From assembly GCF_001613365.1 (NCBI RefSeq), contig NZ_BDCF01000031.1:1-64000 (forward strand): DNA of 64,000 nt, given 5' to 3'. The stretch's first letter is position 1. Each line of letters starts with the position of its first letter. This document shows positions 32,653-41,494 of this stretch, one piece after another. This DNA comes from Nocardia xishanensis NBRC 101358 (GTDB taxonomy: Bacteria > Actinomycetota > Actinomycetes > Mycobacteriales > Mycobacteriaceae). The notes under the pieces are model-generated. The model searched no databases, was not told where the DNA came from, and was given only the letters and a program-made list of their open reading frames with translations. The translations under genes and the position numbers were made by a program.

Positions 32653-34449
32653 TCAGCTCGCGGCGCGGTTGACCGCGGAAGCGACCGCGCGCAGCGAGGC
32701 GGTGGTGATGGAGGTGGCGATGCCGACGCCCCAGACCACCTTGTCGCCGACCGCGCACTCCACGTACGCGGCGGCCTGCGCGTCGTCGCCCGCCGACATG
32801 GCGTGCTCGGAGTAGTCGAGCACCCGCACGTCGAAGCCGATGGTGGAGATGGCGTCGACGAACGCGGCCAGCGGACCGTTACCGTTGCCGGTGACCTCGT
32901 GCTCGACGCCGTCCACCTTCACCGTCGCGGTGATGGAGTCGACGCCGCCGTCGGTCTCCGACGCGGTGACCCGCTGGCGAATCCGCTCCAGCGGCCGGAT
33001 CGGGGCCAGATACTCCTCGTGGAAGACGTCCCACATCTCCTTCGGCGTGACCTCGCCGCCCTCGCCGTCGGTGATCCGCTGGATCGCCTGGGAGAACTCG
33101 ATCTGCAGGCGACGCGGCAGCGCCAGGCCGTGATCGGTCTTCATGATGTAGGCGACGCCGCCCTTGCCGGACTGCGAGTTGACCCGGATGACCGCCTCGT
33201 AGGTGCGCCCGACGTCCTTCGGGTCGATGGGCAGGTAGGGCACCTCCCACACGATGTCGGCGACGTCGGCGTTCTGCGCGTCGGCCGCGGCCTTCATCGC
33301 GTCCAGACCCTTGTTGATGGCGTCCTGGTGGCTGCCGGAGAACGCGGTGTAGACCAGGTCGCCGCCGTACGGGTGGCGCTCGTGCACCGGCAGCTGGTTG
33401 CAGTACTCGACGGTGCGGCGGATCTCGTCGATGTCGGAGAAGTTGATCTGCGGGTCGATGCCGCGGGAGAACATGTTCATGCCCAGCGTGACCAGGCAGA
33501 CGTTGCCGGTGCGCTCACCGTTGCCGAACAGGCAGCCCTCGATGCGGTCGGCGCCCGCCTGGTAGCCCAGCTCGGCGGCGGCCACGGCGGTGCCGCGGTC
33601 GTTGTGCGGGTGCAGCGACAGCACGATCGACTCGCGACGGGCCAGGTTTCGGCTCATCCACTCGATCGAGTCGGCGTAGACGTTCGGCGTCGCCATCTCG
33701 ACGGTCGCGGGCAGGTTGATGATCAGCGGCTTCTCGGGGGTCGGCGCGATGATCTCGGAGACCGCGTCGCACACCTCCAGCGCGTACTCCAGTTCGGTGC
33801 CGGTGTAGGACTCCGGGCTGTACTCGTAGCGCCAGTTGGTGTCGGGGTAGCGCTGCTCGATCTCCAGGCACAGCTTCGCCGCGTCGGTGGCGATCTTCTT
33901 CACCGCGTCGCGCTCGGCGCGGAAGACCACTTTTCGCTGCAGGATCGAGGTGGAGTTGTAGAAGTGCACGATGACGTTGGTCGCGCCCGCGCATGCCTCG
34001 AAGGTGCGTTCGATCAGCTCGGGGCGGCACTGCGTCAGCACCTGGATGGTGACGTCGTCCGGGATCGCACCGTCCTCGATGATCTCGCGGACGAAGTCGA
34101 AGTCGGTCTGGCTCGCCGACGGAAAGCCGACCTCGATCTCCTTGTAGCCCATCCGCACCAGCAGGTCGAACATGCGGCGCTTGCGTGCCGGGCTCATCGG
34201 ATCGATCAGGGCCTGGTTGCCGTCCCGCAAATCGACGGCGCACCAGCCGGGCGCGCGGTCGATGATCTTGTCCGGCCAGGCGCGGTCGGGCAGCGTGATC
34301 GGCTCGACCTCCTCGGCGAACGGACGGTACCGGAAGGTCGGCATGGAGGAGTTCTTCTGCGCGTTCCACGCGGGCTGGTCGGCCGGCGCGGCCTTGCTCG
34401 GAGCGGTGATCGTGCGTGAGCCGGATACGAAGGCGTCAGCAGGGGACAT
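32653..34449 (-). CDS. leuA: 2-isopropylmalate synthase
   Basis: The 598-residue protein condenses acetyl-CoA with 2-ketoisovalerate, the first committed step of leucine synthesis. It has the TIM-barrel motifs APGWCAVDLRDGNQALIDPM (metal and substrate binding), GYKEIEVGFPSASQTDFDF, LHPHNDRGTAVAAAELGYQA (metal-binding His pair) and the C-terminal regulatory domain (GPLAAFVDAISTIGFDVRVL) that binds leucine for feedback inhibition. Length fits the actinobacterial long form (Rv3710). ATG34449 follows GGAG. The transcript begins over 100 nt upstream and encodes a Leu-rich leader peptide, indicating attenuation. Confidence 0.96.
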   Translation of the reverse strand: MSPADAFVSGSRTITAPSKAAPADQPAWNAQKNSSMPTFRYRPFAEEVEPITLPDRAWPDKIIDRAPGWCAVDLRDGNQALIDPMSPARKRRMFDLLVRMGYKEIEVGFPSASQTDFDFVREIIEDGAIPDDVTIQVLTQCRPELIERTFEACAGATNVIVHFYNSTSILQRKVVFRAERDAVKKIATDAAKLCLEIEQRYPDTNWRYEYSPESYTGTELEYALEVCDAVSEIIAPTPEKPLIINLPATVEMATPNVYADSIEWMSRNLARRESIVLSLHPHNDRGTAVAAAELGYQAGADRIEGCLFGNGERTGNVCLVTLGMNMFSRGIDPQINFSDIDEIRRTVEYCNQLPVHERHPYGGDLVYTAFSGSHQDAINKGLDAMKAAADAQNADVADIVWEVPYLPIDPKDVGRTYEAVIRVNSQSGKGGVAYIMKTDHGLALPRRLQIEFSQAIQRITDGEGGEVTPKEMWDVFHEEYLAPIRPLERIRQRVTASETDGGVDSITATVKVDGVEHEVTGNGNGPLAAFVDAISTIGFDVRVLDYSEHAMSAGDDAQAAAYVECAVGDKVVWGVGIATSITTASLRAVASAVNRAAS

Positions 34450-34505
34450 GCGATTTCTCCATGGTTTGGGGGGTCCCAGTTATGGGGCGACCGGCAGGCG
34501 AAACC

Positions 34506-34542
34506 CCGCGACGGGAGCCGGTCCGATCAGACCCCGTCGCGG
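34506..34542 (-). promoter_or_regulatory. leuA leader hairpin, candidate attenuator
   Basis: A 10-bp perfect inverted repeat (CCGCGACGGG / CCCGTCGCGG, arms 34533-34542 and 34506-34515) lies in the leuA leader. Its 5' arm is within the last codons of the leader peptide (Arg-Arg-Asp-Gly), downstream of the Leu codons, so a ribosome stalled at Leu would leave a different fold from one that finishes. Which form terminates or blocks leuA translation cannot be decided by eye. Confidence 0.6.
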
Positions 34543-34568
34543 CGGCCGAGAAGAAGTGCCCGCTGCAT
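34527..34568 (-). CDS. leuA leader peptide (13 residues)
   Basis: The minus strand encodes MQRALLLGRRDGV and stops, 77 bp before leuA. Three consecutive Leu codons (CTT CTT CTC) are the signature of a leucine attenuator peptide. A TAAACT box (34579-34584) lies 10 nt upstream of its ATG, so the peptide starts almost at the mRNA 5' end. Two of its Leu codons are CTT, rare in this genome, which would sharpen sensing of charged tRNA-Leu. Confidence 0.75.
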   Translation of the reverse strand: MQRALLLGRRDGV

Positions 34569-34578
34569 GATTGTCACG

Positions 34579-34584
34579 AGTTTA
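34579..34584 (-). promoter_or_regulatory. -10 element of the leuA leader transcript
   Basis: TAAACT on the minus strand, 10 nt before the leader peptide ATG. It fits the actinobacterial SigA-type TANNNT consensus; no clear -35 is seen. Confidence 0.5.
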
Positions 34585-34716
34585 CCGTGTCGCGCCGCGG
34601 CGCTGGAAGCCCGGTCCGATTGCGCGTGGTATGCGGGGCTGCCGATAGCGTGCCTGACGAACTGAACGCTTGTACGGACCAGCGGGTCCGACGGGACGTC
34701 GAAGGAACGTATTCGG

Positions 34717-35484
34717 ATGAGTTGGCTCGAACTACTTGCAGTCTTCGGGGCGGGCATCGCCGCCGGTGGAATCAACACCATCGTCGGGTCGGGCACCCTG
34801 ATCACCTTCCCGGTGCTGCTGGCCTTCGGGCTGCCGCCGGTGACCGCGAACGTGTCGAACACCATCGGCCTGGTGCCCGGCTCGATCAGCGGCGTGATCG
34901 GCTATCGCCGCGAACTGGCTGGTCAGCGCGCCAGGTTGCTGCAGCTTGGCACGGCCTCGCTGCTCGGCGGCATCACCGGCGCTGTGCTGCTGCTCGTCCT
35001 GCCCGCCGAGGCGTTCAAGGCGATCGTGCCGGTGTTGATCATCATCGCGCTGATCCTCGTGGTGGTGCAGCCGCGGCTGGCGGCGTGGGTGAAGCGGCGG
35101 CGCGAGAACGGCGACGCGGCCGTGCCCGAGCATGGTGGACCGATCCTGCTGGCGGCGGTGTACGCGACGGGCATCTACGGCGGTTACTTCGGCGCCGCGC
35201 AGGGCGTGCTGTTGATCGGTCTGCTCGGCATCTTCGTGCACGATGACCTCCAGCGGCTCAACGGCGTGAAGAACGTGCTCGCGCTCATCGTCAACGCGGT
35301 CTCCGCGGTGATCTTCATCGTGGTCGCCGAGGTGGACTGGCAGGCGGTGGCGATGATCGCGGTCGGCTCGATCATCGGCGGACAGCTCGGCGCGCGCGTC
35401 GGCAGACGGATGCCGCCGAACGTGCTGCGCGCCGTCATCGTGCTGGTCGGCGGCATCGCGGTGGTGCGGCTGCTCACGTCGTGA
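34717..35484 (+). CDS. Sulfite exporter TauE/SafE family membrane protein
   Basis: The 255-residue protein has about eight membrane helices and the family motifs GAGIAAGGINTIVGSGTLIT and ANVSNTIGLVPGSISGVIGY in the first half, mirrored by GIYGGYFGAAQGVLLIGLLG and LNGVKNVLALIVNAVSAVI in the second. Members move sulfite, sulfoacetate or other organic anions. ATG34717 follows GAAGGA. It is divergent from the leuA leader; no sulfur genes adjoin, so the substrate is open. Confidence 0.88.
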   Translation: MSWLELLAVFGAGIAAGGINTIVGSGTLITFPVLLAFGLPPVTANVSNTIGLVPGSISGVIGYRRELAGQRARLLQLGTASLLGGITGAVLLLVLPAEAFKAIVPVLIIIALILVVVQPRLAAWVKRRRENGDAAVPEHGGPILLAAVYATGIYGGYFGAAQGVLLIGLLGIFVHDDLQRLNGVKNVLALIVNAVSAVIFIVVAEVDWQAVAMIAVGSIIGGQLGARVGRRMPPNVLRAVIVLVGGIAVVRLLTS

Positions 35485-35529
35485 ACCATGTACACCCGCG
35501 CCGACGCGGCGCCGACGAACAGGAGAGCC

Positions 35530-35709
35530 ATGGCGCTGGAGATGGGGACGGCGTGCGAGCGCTGTGGCGCCGCGCTCGTCGCGGACGGTCCCGCGGTGAT
35601 CTGTAGCTACGAGTGCACGTTCTGCGCGGCGTGCGGGCGCGCCATGAACGGCGTCTGCCCCAACTGCTCCGGCGAACTGGTGGCGAGGCCGCGGCGGACG
35701 ACCGGATGA
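35530..35709 (+). CDS. DUF1272 domain protein (small zinc-binding protein)
   Basis: The 59-residue protein reads MALEMGTACERCGAALV, ICSYECTFCAACGRAMNGVC and PNCSGELVARPRR. The CxxC...CxxxCxxC...CPNC layout and length match DUF1272 proteins, which probably bind one or two zinc ions. ATG35530 follows AGGAG. Function unknown. It is 45 bp after the TauE gene and may share its transcript. Confidence 0.88.
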   Translation: MALEMGTACERCGAALVADGPAVICSYECTFCAACGRAMNGVCPNCSGELVARPRRTTG

Positions 35710-35796
35710 CCTGGCACGGACGATCCGCGAATTCGCGGATTCCAAAGGCGAATTCGTCACTGAGGATGACGACGCGCGCGGGGCTCGGGGCACAGG

Positions 35797-37476
35797 ATGG
35801 TTGGCGTGCGTAGGTGGAAGTTCGTGCTGATCGTGCTCGCCGCGGCGACGCAGGCGCTGACCGGATGCACCGTGACCCAGCGGGCGACTGCCGTCTCCGA
35901 GCTGGTCCAGCAGGCCGACGCGGCCCCGACGCCGCGCCTCGACTGGCAGCCGTGCGCCGACGCCGAGCTTCGCGGTTTCGACTGCGCGACGGCCGCCGTG
36001 CCGCTGAACTACGCCGAGCCGGAAGGCAAGACCATCGACCTCGCGGTGGTCAGGCAGTCCGCCACCGATCCCGAACAGCGGATCGGCACCTTGTTCACCG
36101 CGGTCGGCGGACCGGGCGGATCCGGTCTCGACTGGGCGCGGCAAGGCGAGCTGCTGCCAGGGGAGCTCAGCGAGCGGTTCGACGTGGTGACCTTCGATCA
36201 GCGCGGCATCGGCCGCAGCGCGCAGGTGCGCTGTTTCGCCGACGACGAGCAACAGCGCCGTTTCTGGGACGCCACGCTGCTCCCGCCGGCGAACGCCGAC
36301 GAGGAACGCGCCGCGGAGCAGTCCGCGCTGACCCTCGCGCAGGGCTGCGCGCAGCATGGCGGCGAGCTGCTCGGGCACCTCACCACGGTCGACGCGGCCA
36401 GGGACATGGACCTGCTGCGCCGCGCGGTCGGCGAGAAGCAGCTGACCTACACGGGCGGGTCGTACGCCAGCTACCTGGGGCAGGTGTACGGCGCGCTGTT
36501 CGGCGAGCGGGTGCGCGCACTCCAGCTGACCTCGTTGATCGACCCGAAGACCTACACCGGCGACGCCCGTGCCGAGGTCGTCGGCACGGCGGCGGGTACC
36601 GCGGAAGTGCGCGCGGAGTTCTTGCGGTTGTGCGCCGCGGCGGGAAAGGACAAGTGCGCCTTCGCCGGTAGCTCGGAACGGTCCGACCTGACCGGGGCCG
36701 CCGCGCCGCAGGAGCGGCCGGAGAAGGCGGGCAGCGCAGGTCCGGTCGACCAGTCGACCACCGTCCAGCCCGCCGAGACCGCGGCGGATCGGTTGCGCGC
36801 CAGGGACGACGCCTTGCTCGAGCGTCTGCGGCAGGGCCCGATCACCGTCGGCGCGGGCGAGAACGCGTTGCCGGTGCGCTACAGCGAGGTCGTGCAGACG
36901 CACGCGACGATGCTCTACGACCCGGAGCGCGGCTGGCCCGCTCTCGCCGAGCTGCTCATCGAACTGGAACGCGGACCGGCGGGCGACCCGGCCAAGGTGC
37001 GCACGGTCCTGACCGCGGGAGCTCCGGACTACGACTTCCTCGACTCCTTCACCGCGATCACCTGTGCCGACCAAAGCGCGGGCTGGCGGCCCGCCGACTG
37101 GCCGGCCCTTTCGCGCGACGTCGCCACCGCCGCACCGCTTTTCGGCCCGTTCTGGCTGGCCATGCACCAGCCGTGCACGGCCTGGCCCGCGCCGGAGGAC
37201 GGCTATCCGCAGCGCCACACCGGCTCGTGGACGCTCGGCTCGGACAAGCCGGCGCTGTTGCTCAACAACCGCTTCGACCCGGTGACGCCGCTGCCCTTCG
37301 CCAAGGACGCGCAGCAGGAATTGGTCAACGCCAGGTTGGTCGTGGTGGCCGACGGGTACGGCCACAACCCCGGCGGCTACTGCGTGCGGCACCTGCGCAA
37401 GCGGTACCTCGTCGATCTGCAACTGCCTGCGCCCGGCGCGACCTGCGCCGCCGATCGGCAGCCTTTCGCGTCCTGA
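35797..37476 (+). CDS. Lipoprotein alpha/beta hydrolase, tripeptidyl aminopeptidase-like
   Basis: The 559-residue protein has a lipoprotein signal (VRRWKFVLIVLAAATQALTG followed by Cys, lipobox LTGC). The catalytic domain shows LFTAVGGPGGSGLDWARQ, VVTFDQRGIGRSAQVRC, and the nucleophile elbow GGSYASYLGQVYGALF, and the C-terminal TAP-like domain has the Asp in LLNNRFDPVTPL and the His in DGYGHNPGGYC. This is the pattern of secreted actinobacterial tripeptidyl aminopeptidases and of mycobacterial CaeA/Hip1-like hydrolases. It is probably membrane-tethered outside the cell and trims peptides or esters. ATG35797 and GTG35806 are possible starts. Confidence 0.88.
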   Translation: MVGVRRWKFVLIVLAAATQALTGCTVTQRATAVSELVQQADAAPTPRLDWQPCADAELRGFDCATAAVPLNYAEPEGKTIDLAVVRQSATDPEQRIGTLFTAVGGPGGSGLDWARQGELLPGELSERFDVVTFDQRGIGRSAQVRCFADDEQQRRFWDATLLPPANADEERAAEQSALTLAQGCAQHGGELLGHLTTVDAARDMDLLRRAVGEKQLTYTGGSYASYLGQVYGALFGERVRALQLTSLIDPKTYTGDARAEVVGTAAGTAEVRAEFLRLCAAAGKDKCAFAGSSERSDLTGAAAPQERPEKAGSAGPVDQSTTVQPAETAADRLRARDDALLERLRQGPITVGAGENALPVRYSEVVQTHATMLYDPERGWPALAELLIELERGPAGDPAKVRTVLTAGAPDYDFLDSFTAITCADQSAGWRPADWPALSRDVATAAPLFGPFWLAMHQPCTAWPAPEDGYPQRHTGSWTLGSDKPALLLNNRFDPVTPLPFAKDAQQELVNARLVVVADGYGHNPGGYCVRHLRKRYLVDLQLPAPGATCAADRQPFAS

Positions 37477-37582
37477 TCCGCGCCGTCGCGCGCCGGACCA
37501 GTGACGTTTCACAGTCGATGGCCTACTCCCGGTCAGGCGCGCTATTCTGCGCTCGGCCATGCGTGATGAGGGAGGTGGCCTG

Positions 37583-39199
37583 GTGCACAGACGCGCCTTG
37601 TTCAAGGCGGCGGGTTTGGCAGCGCTTTTCGGCGCTGTGGGATCGACGCTCGACGCGCGGCCGGCGGCCGCCGACCCGGTCTGGCACACGATGTTCCGCG
37701 ATTGGGTGCCGGAAATCTTTGCGCCCCTTCCCGATCCGCCCGAGCACTCGCCCGCGATCGTGATCGGCTCCGGCTTCGGCGCCGCGGTCACCGCGCTGCG
37801 GCTGGCCGAGGCAGGCGTCGTCAACACCGTGCTGGAGCGCGGATCGCGCTGGCCGAACGACCCGTGGCGGGAGATCTTCACCGGCGACGACCTGCCCGAC
37901 GGGCGCGGCTTCTGGCACCGCACCGATTTCACCGGTGTCACCAAGGTGCCGATGCATTTCGCCAAGTTCGGCGGCGTGCTCGACTGCACCGAGTACCCAG
38001 GCATCGACGTCTGGCGGGCCGCTGCGGTCGGCGGCGGCTCGGTGATCTTCTCCGGTGCGATGATCGCGCCGGAGCGGCGCTTCTTCGACGAGGTCTTCCG
38101 CGGCTCGGTCGCCTACGACGAACTCGACCGGGTCTACTACCCGCGGGTGCGGCAGATGCTGCGGCTCGACCCGATCCCGCCGGACATCTACGCCTCCGCG
38201 CCCTTCGCGCACTCGCGCGCCTGGGACGACCAGGTGCGCAAGGCCGGATACCAGCCCCTGCCCAATGATTCGATCTTCACCTGGGACATCCTGCGCGCCG
38301 AGCTTGCGGGCGCCATGCGGTCGTCGGCCACCGTCGCGCGCAGCAACCTGGGCAACTCGAACGGCGCGAAGTTCGATCTCAACCAGAACTACTTGCGATA
38401 CGCGCAGGAAACCGGAAGGTCGGCGATTTTCGCCGGGCACCGAGTCGACTCCATCGGCAAGGACGGCGGCCGCTACACGGTCGTCGTCAGCAAGCTCGCG
38501 CCGACCGGCGAGGTGCTCGGCACCCGCACGCTCACCTGCGACCGGCTCTTCCTCGGCGCGGGCTCGATCGGCACCTCCGAACTGCTGGTCAGGGCAAGGG
38601 CCACCGGCACGCTGCCGGATCTCAACGAGCACGTCGGCGAGGGCTGGGGCACCAACGGCGACGTGGTGCTCGCGCGTGGCGCCAGTTCGGTGGCCGGATT
38701 CGGCCAAGGCGTGCCGAGCGCGAGCCGCATCATGGACGAATCGACCGTGCCGGTCACCCTGGAGAACTGGTACATCCCCGGCATCCCGTTCGAGACGGGC
38801 GCGCTCGCCTCGCTCGGCATGGTGCTCGATCCGGCGCGCAGCCGTTTCGGCTACGACCGGGCCAGCAACTCGGTCGGGCTGTCCTGGTCGACGCGCAATC
38901 GCGACGAAGTGGTCTCCGCCGCGCGCGCCGTCGACCGCCGCATCGCCGAACGCGCCGACGCGCTTGTCGAATACGGCGCTCTCGGCTACGACGCGAACGC
39001 GCTGTTCACCGCGCACCCGCTGGGCGGTGCGGTGCTCGGGCAGGCGACCGACGGCTACGGCCGGGTGCACGGCTGCCCGGGTCTGTACGTGATGGACGGC
39101 GCGGCCATGCCGGGCAGCGCGGGCGCGGTCAACCCCTCGCTCACCATCACCGCGCTGGCCGAACGCAACATCGAGGAGATCGTCCGTTCCGGTCGCTGA
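37583..39199 (+). CDS. Cholesterol oxidase (GMC family, class I), Tat-exported
   Basis: The 538-residue enzyme starts with a twin-arginine type signal (HRRALFKAAGLAALFG). The FAD motif AIVIGSGFGAAVTALRLAEA and VGGGSVIFSGAMIAPERRFF match Streptomyces ChoA, as do FLGAGSIGTSELLVRARATG and GWGTNGDVVLARG. The catalytic residues of ChoA align: Glu394 (VTLENWY), His478 (AHPLGG) and Asn517 (AVNPSLTITALAERN). It should oxidise and isomerise cholesterol to cholest-4-en-3-one with O2. GTG37583 follows GGGAGGTGG. No other steroid-degradation genes lie in the window, although a secreted oxidase often stands alone. Confidence 0.9.
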   Translation: MHRRALFKAAGLAALFGAVGSTLDARPAAADPVWHTMFRDWVPEIFAPLPDPPEHSPAIVIGSGFGAAVTALRLAEAGVVNTVLERGSRWPNDPWREIFTGDDLPDGRGFWHRTDFTGVTKVPMHFAKFGGVLDCTEYPGIDVWRAAAVGGGSVIFSGAMIAPERRFFDEVFRGSVAYDELDRVYYPRVRQMLRLDPIPPDIYASAPFAHSRAWDDQVRKAGYQPLPNDSIFTWDILRAELAGAMRSSATVARSNLGNSNGAKFDLNQNYLRYAQETGRSAIFAGHRVDSIGKDGGRYTVVVSKLAPTGEVLGTRTLTCDRLFLGAGSIGTSELLVRARATGTLPDLNEHVGEGWGTNGDVVLARGASSVAGFGQGVPSASRIMDESTVPVTLENWYIPGIPFETGALASLGMVLDPARSRFGYDRASNSVGLSWSTRNRDEVVSAARAVDRRIAERADALVEYGALGYDANALFTAHPLGGAVLGQATDGYGRVHGCPGLYVMDGAAMPGSAGAVNPSLTITALAERNIEEIVRSGR

Positions 39200-39296
39200 T
39201 GCCGAGGATTCGCCGAGAACAGCGTCCGGTCCGCCGTTTTCGGGCGGCAAGCGGATTACGCTCGGCTGGACCATCGGTGTCGAAGGGACGCATTCC

Positions 39297-40139
39297 GTGA
39301 CAGCCCCCATCACCAGCTCCGAGCGGGCGCAGGACGCGGGCGGCTACCCGCGTAAACCGCCCGCGCTGTGGATCGATTTCGTGATGCTCGCGCTGGCGGT
39401 GATCTCCGTGGCGCTGCTCGTGTGGATCACCCTCTTCACGGTGTCCGAGCAGACCTATCGGGTCGTCGTGCTGGTCGACTACACGATCTGCGCGGTGTTC
39501 GCCATCGAGTTCCTGTGGCGCTGGCGCAGGGCGGGCTGGTCGTGGACGTTCCCGCTCGTCTACTGGTACGACGTCGTCGGCATGGTCCCGGTGAGCAGTC
39601 CGCTGTTCCGCGGGTTCCGGCTGCTGCGCGTCTTGGTCATCGCGACCCGGCTGGCGCGCGTCGCCGACCGCGTCTTCGGCGACCGGGTGACGGCGGCGGT
39701 GGTCAACCGGTTCGTCATGACCATCGTCGACGTGATCAAGCGGCCGATGACCGTCGCCATGCTCGACGAGGTGGCTCATGTGCTGCGCACCGGCCACTAC
39801 ACCCGCAATATCGCCAGGGCGCTGGAAGAGAACCGCTCCGAGATGGACGAGATGATCCTGGAGCTGATCAAGAAGGATCCGCAGGCGGGCAAGGTCCGCT
39901 ACCTCCCGTTCCACGACGACATCATCCGGCTGATCGCCGACACCAGCTTCCGGATCGTCTTCCAGGTGCTGGCCGACCCGCGCACCGACGAGCTGGTGTC
40001 GGACATGATCAGGGAGAACGTGGATCAGATTCGCCAAGCCGTGCGCGACGGGGTGCGCGTCGAGCCGGCCGCCTACGGCCCGACGCACCATGAGCGCACG
40101 CTGCGTTACCTGCTGGACAACGCCGAACCGCTGCCGTGA
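39297..40139 (+). CDS. Voltage-sensor-like ion transporter family protein lacking a pore module
   Basis: The 280-residue protein has four N-terminal helices matching S1-S4 of voltage-gated channels: ALWIDFVMLALAVISVALLV, VVVLVDYTICAVFAIEFLWR, LVYWYDVVGMVPVSS and an Arg-rich S4, RGFRLLRVLVIATRLARVAD, with Arg at about every third position. No pore helix or selectivity filter (TxGxG-like) follows; instead about 150 cytosolic, helical residues complete the protein (ENRSEMDEMILELIKKDPQA, DDIIRLIADTSFRIVFQVLA). It may work as a voltage sensor or proton channel like Hv1, or bind a partner. GTG39297 follows AAGGGA. Confidence 0.75.
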   Translation: MTAPITSSERAQDAGGYPRKPPALWIDFVMLALAVISVALLVWITLFTVSEQTYRVVVLVDYTICAVFAIEFLWRWRRAGWSWTFPLVYWYDVVGMVPVSSPLFRGFRLLRVLVIATRLARVADRVFGDRVTAAVVNRFVMTIVDVIKRPMTVAMLDEVAHVLRTGHYTRNIARALEENRSEMDEMILELIKKDPQAGKVRYLPFHDDIIRLIADTSFRIVFQVLADPRTDELVSDMIRENVDQIRQAVRDGVRVEPAAYGPTHHERTLRYLLDNAEPLP

Positions 40140-40152
40140 GCGGCCGCACGCG

Positions 40153-41367
40153 TCAGCCCGCGTGCGCGCCGTGCCGGATCTCGTCGCGCGGCTGCGCGTA
40201 GCGGAGGGTCTCCCAGAGGATCAGCCCGACCAGCACCGCGCAGAGCAGCGCGAGGGAGACCAGCGCGGGCAGCGAGCACGCCAACGGAGCGAGCGCGAGC
40301 AGCAGCGCCGCCGCGACAACACGCGGCACGGTGACCGTGCGCGTCGCGTAGTGCTTGAAGCCGACGAGGGCGATCAGATAGAGCACCACGCCGCCGTAGA
40401 GCGCGAACAGCGGGATGCCGTACAGCGCGTCGGTCAGGGTGTGGTGGGACGAGTCGCCGACGTAGTAGAGCACCTTCTTCAGGCCCAGCGAGAGGGCGAT
40501 GATGCCGACGATCATCGGAAAGTGCCAGTACGTATAGCAATTGCGGGCGATCTTGATCTGGCGTTCGCCCTCGGCGCGTTTCAGTTCGTGTTCCACCGAG
40601 AGTGCCGCGACGTCGAAGTAGGCCCACCACAGCAGGCCGGAGACCGCGAGCCCCAGCATCGAGGCGAGCGCGATAGGCCAGGAGATCGGCAGCCCGGCCA
40701 CACCGATGCCGATGGAGACGATCGATTCGCCCAGCGCGACGATGACGATCAAGCCGTGCCGTTCGGCGAAGTGGGCGGCCGAATTGACGCGCCAGTCCTC
40801 GCCCGCGAACATCGTCCACAGCATGTCGCCGACGATCGCCGCGATCCACAGTCCGATCTGCACCCGGCCGGTGGCCGTCGCGGCGATCACCAGCAGGGTG
40901 GTGCCGATGGTGATGGAGCCGAGCCCCCATTTCACGAGCTGACCGCGCAGCTGGGAGTCCTCGGTGCTCGCCATCCAGAACACGACGAGGTGCACCAGTC
41001 GCACCAGCAAGTAGGCGATCGCGAAGACCAGCGGGCCGAACCAGCCGCCGTCCATATCGCGGAAGGCTTCCGGAATCGTCAACGCCGCGAGGAACGCGCC
41101 GCCCATCGCGACGAACATCGCCACCCGGGTGAAGCCCTCGTCGGCGCGGACCACATTGCCCAACCACGCGTAGGCGATCCACACCCACCACATGACCGCC
41201 AGCACGAGCAGTGCGCGCAGCACGTTCTTGGCGCTGGTGTCGTCGGCCACCAGGCCGGTCACCATGGTGAACGCGAAAACCAAGACGAGGTCGAAGAACA
41301 GCTCGAGCTGGGTTACCGTGGCGCCTTCGGCAACCGGTTGGAACCGAACCCGTTTTCTACCGATCAT
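40153..41367 (-). CDS. ltrA: Low temperature requirement protein A (LtrA) family membrane protein
   Basis: The 404-residue protein has about eleven membrane helices and the LtrA signatures VTQLELFFDLVLVFAFTMVT, HFAERHGLIVIVALGESIVS, and RNCYTYWHFPMIVGIIALSL. LtrA was named for low-temperature growth in Listeria; its biochemical role is unknown. It is convergent with the voltage-sensor-like gene (13 bp between stops), which suggests no functional link by itself. Confidence 0.9.
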   Translation of the reverse strand: MIGRKRVRFQPVAEGATVTQLELFFDLVLVFAFTMVTGLVADDTSAKNVLRALLVLAVMWWVWIAYAWLGNVVRADEGFTRVAMFVAMGGAFLAALTIPEAFRDMDGGWFGPLVFAIAYLLVRLVHLVVFWMASTEDSQLRGQLVKWGLGSITIGTTLLVIAATATGRVQIGLWIAAIVGDMLWTMFAGEDWRVNSAAHFAERHGLIVIVALGESIVSIGIGVAGLPISWPIALASMLGLAVSGLLWWAYFDVAALSVEHELKRAEGERQIKIARNCYTYWHFPMIVGIIALSLGLKKVLYYVGDSSHHTLTDALYGIPLFALYGGVVLYLIALVGFKHYATRTVTVPRVVAAALLLALAPLACSLPALVSLALLCAVLVGLILWETLRYAQPRDEIRHGAHAG

Positions 41368-41494
41368 GGCTGTAATCGTCGCACTCGCGCGGGAGAGGCG
41401 TGGTCCGGAAAGCGGTGGCGGCCGCGGTTTTCGCTCAGGGCGTCACCGGGGACGTGAATTATGCGCTCTCGCTATATTGATTTATGTGCGATCG

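Noticed and set aside
34732..38004. 1090-codon open frame antisense to the TauE, DUF1272, hydrolase and oxidase genes
   Set aside because: It spans four convincing plus-strand genes and their intergenic regions; its composition is that of a reverse frame.
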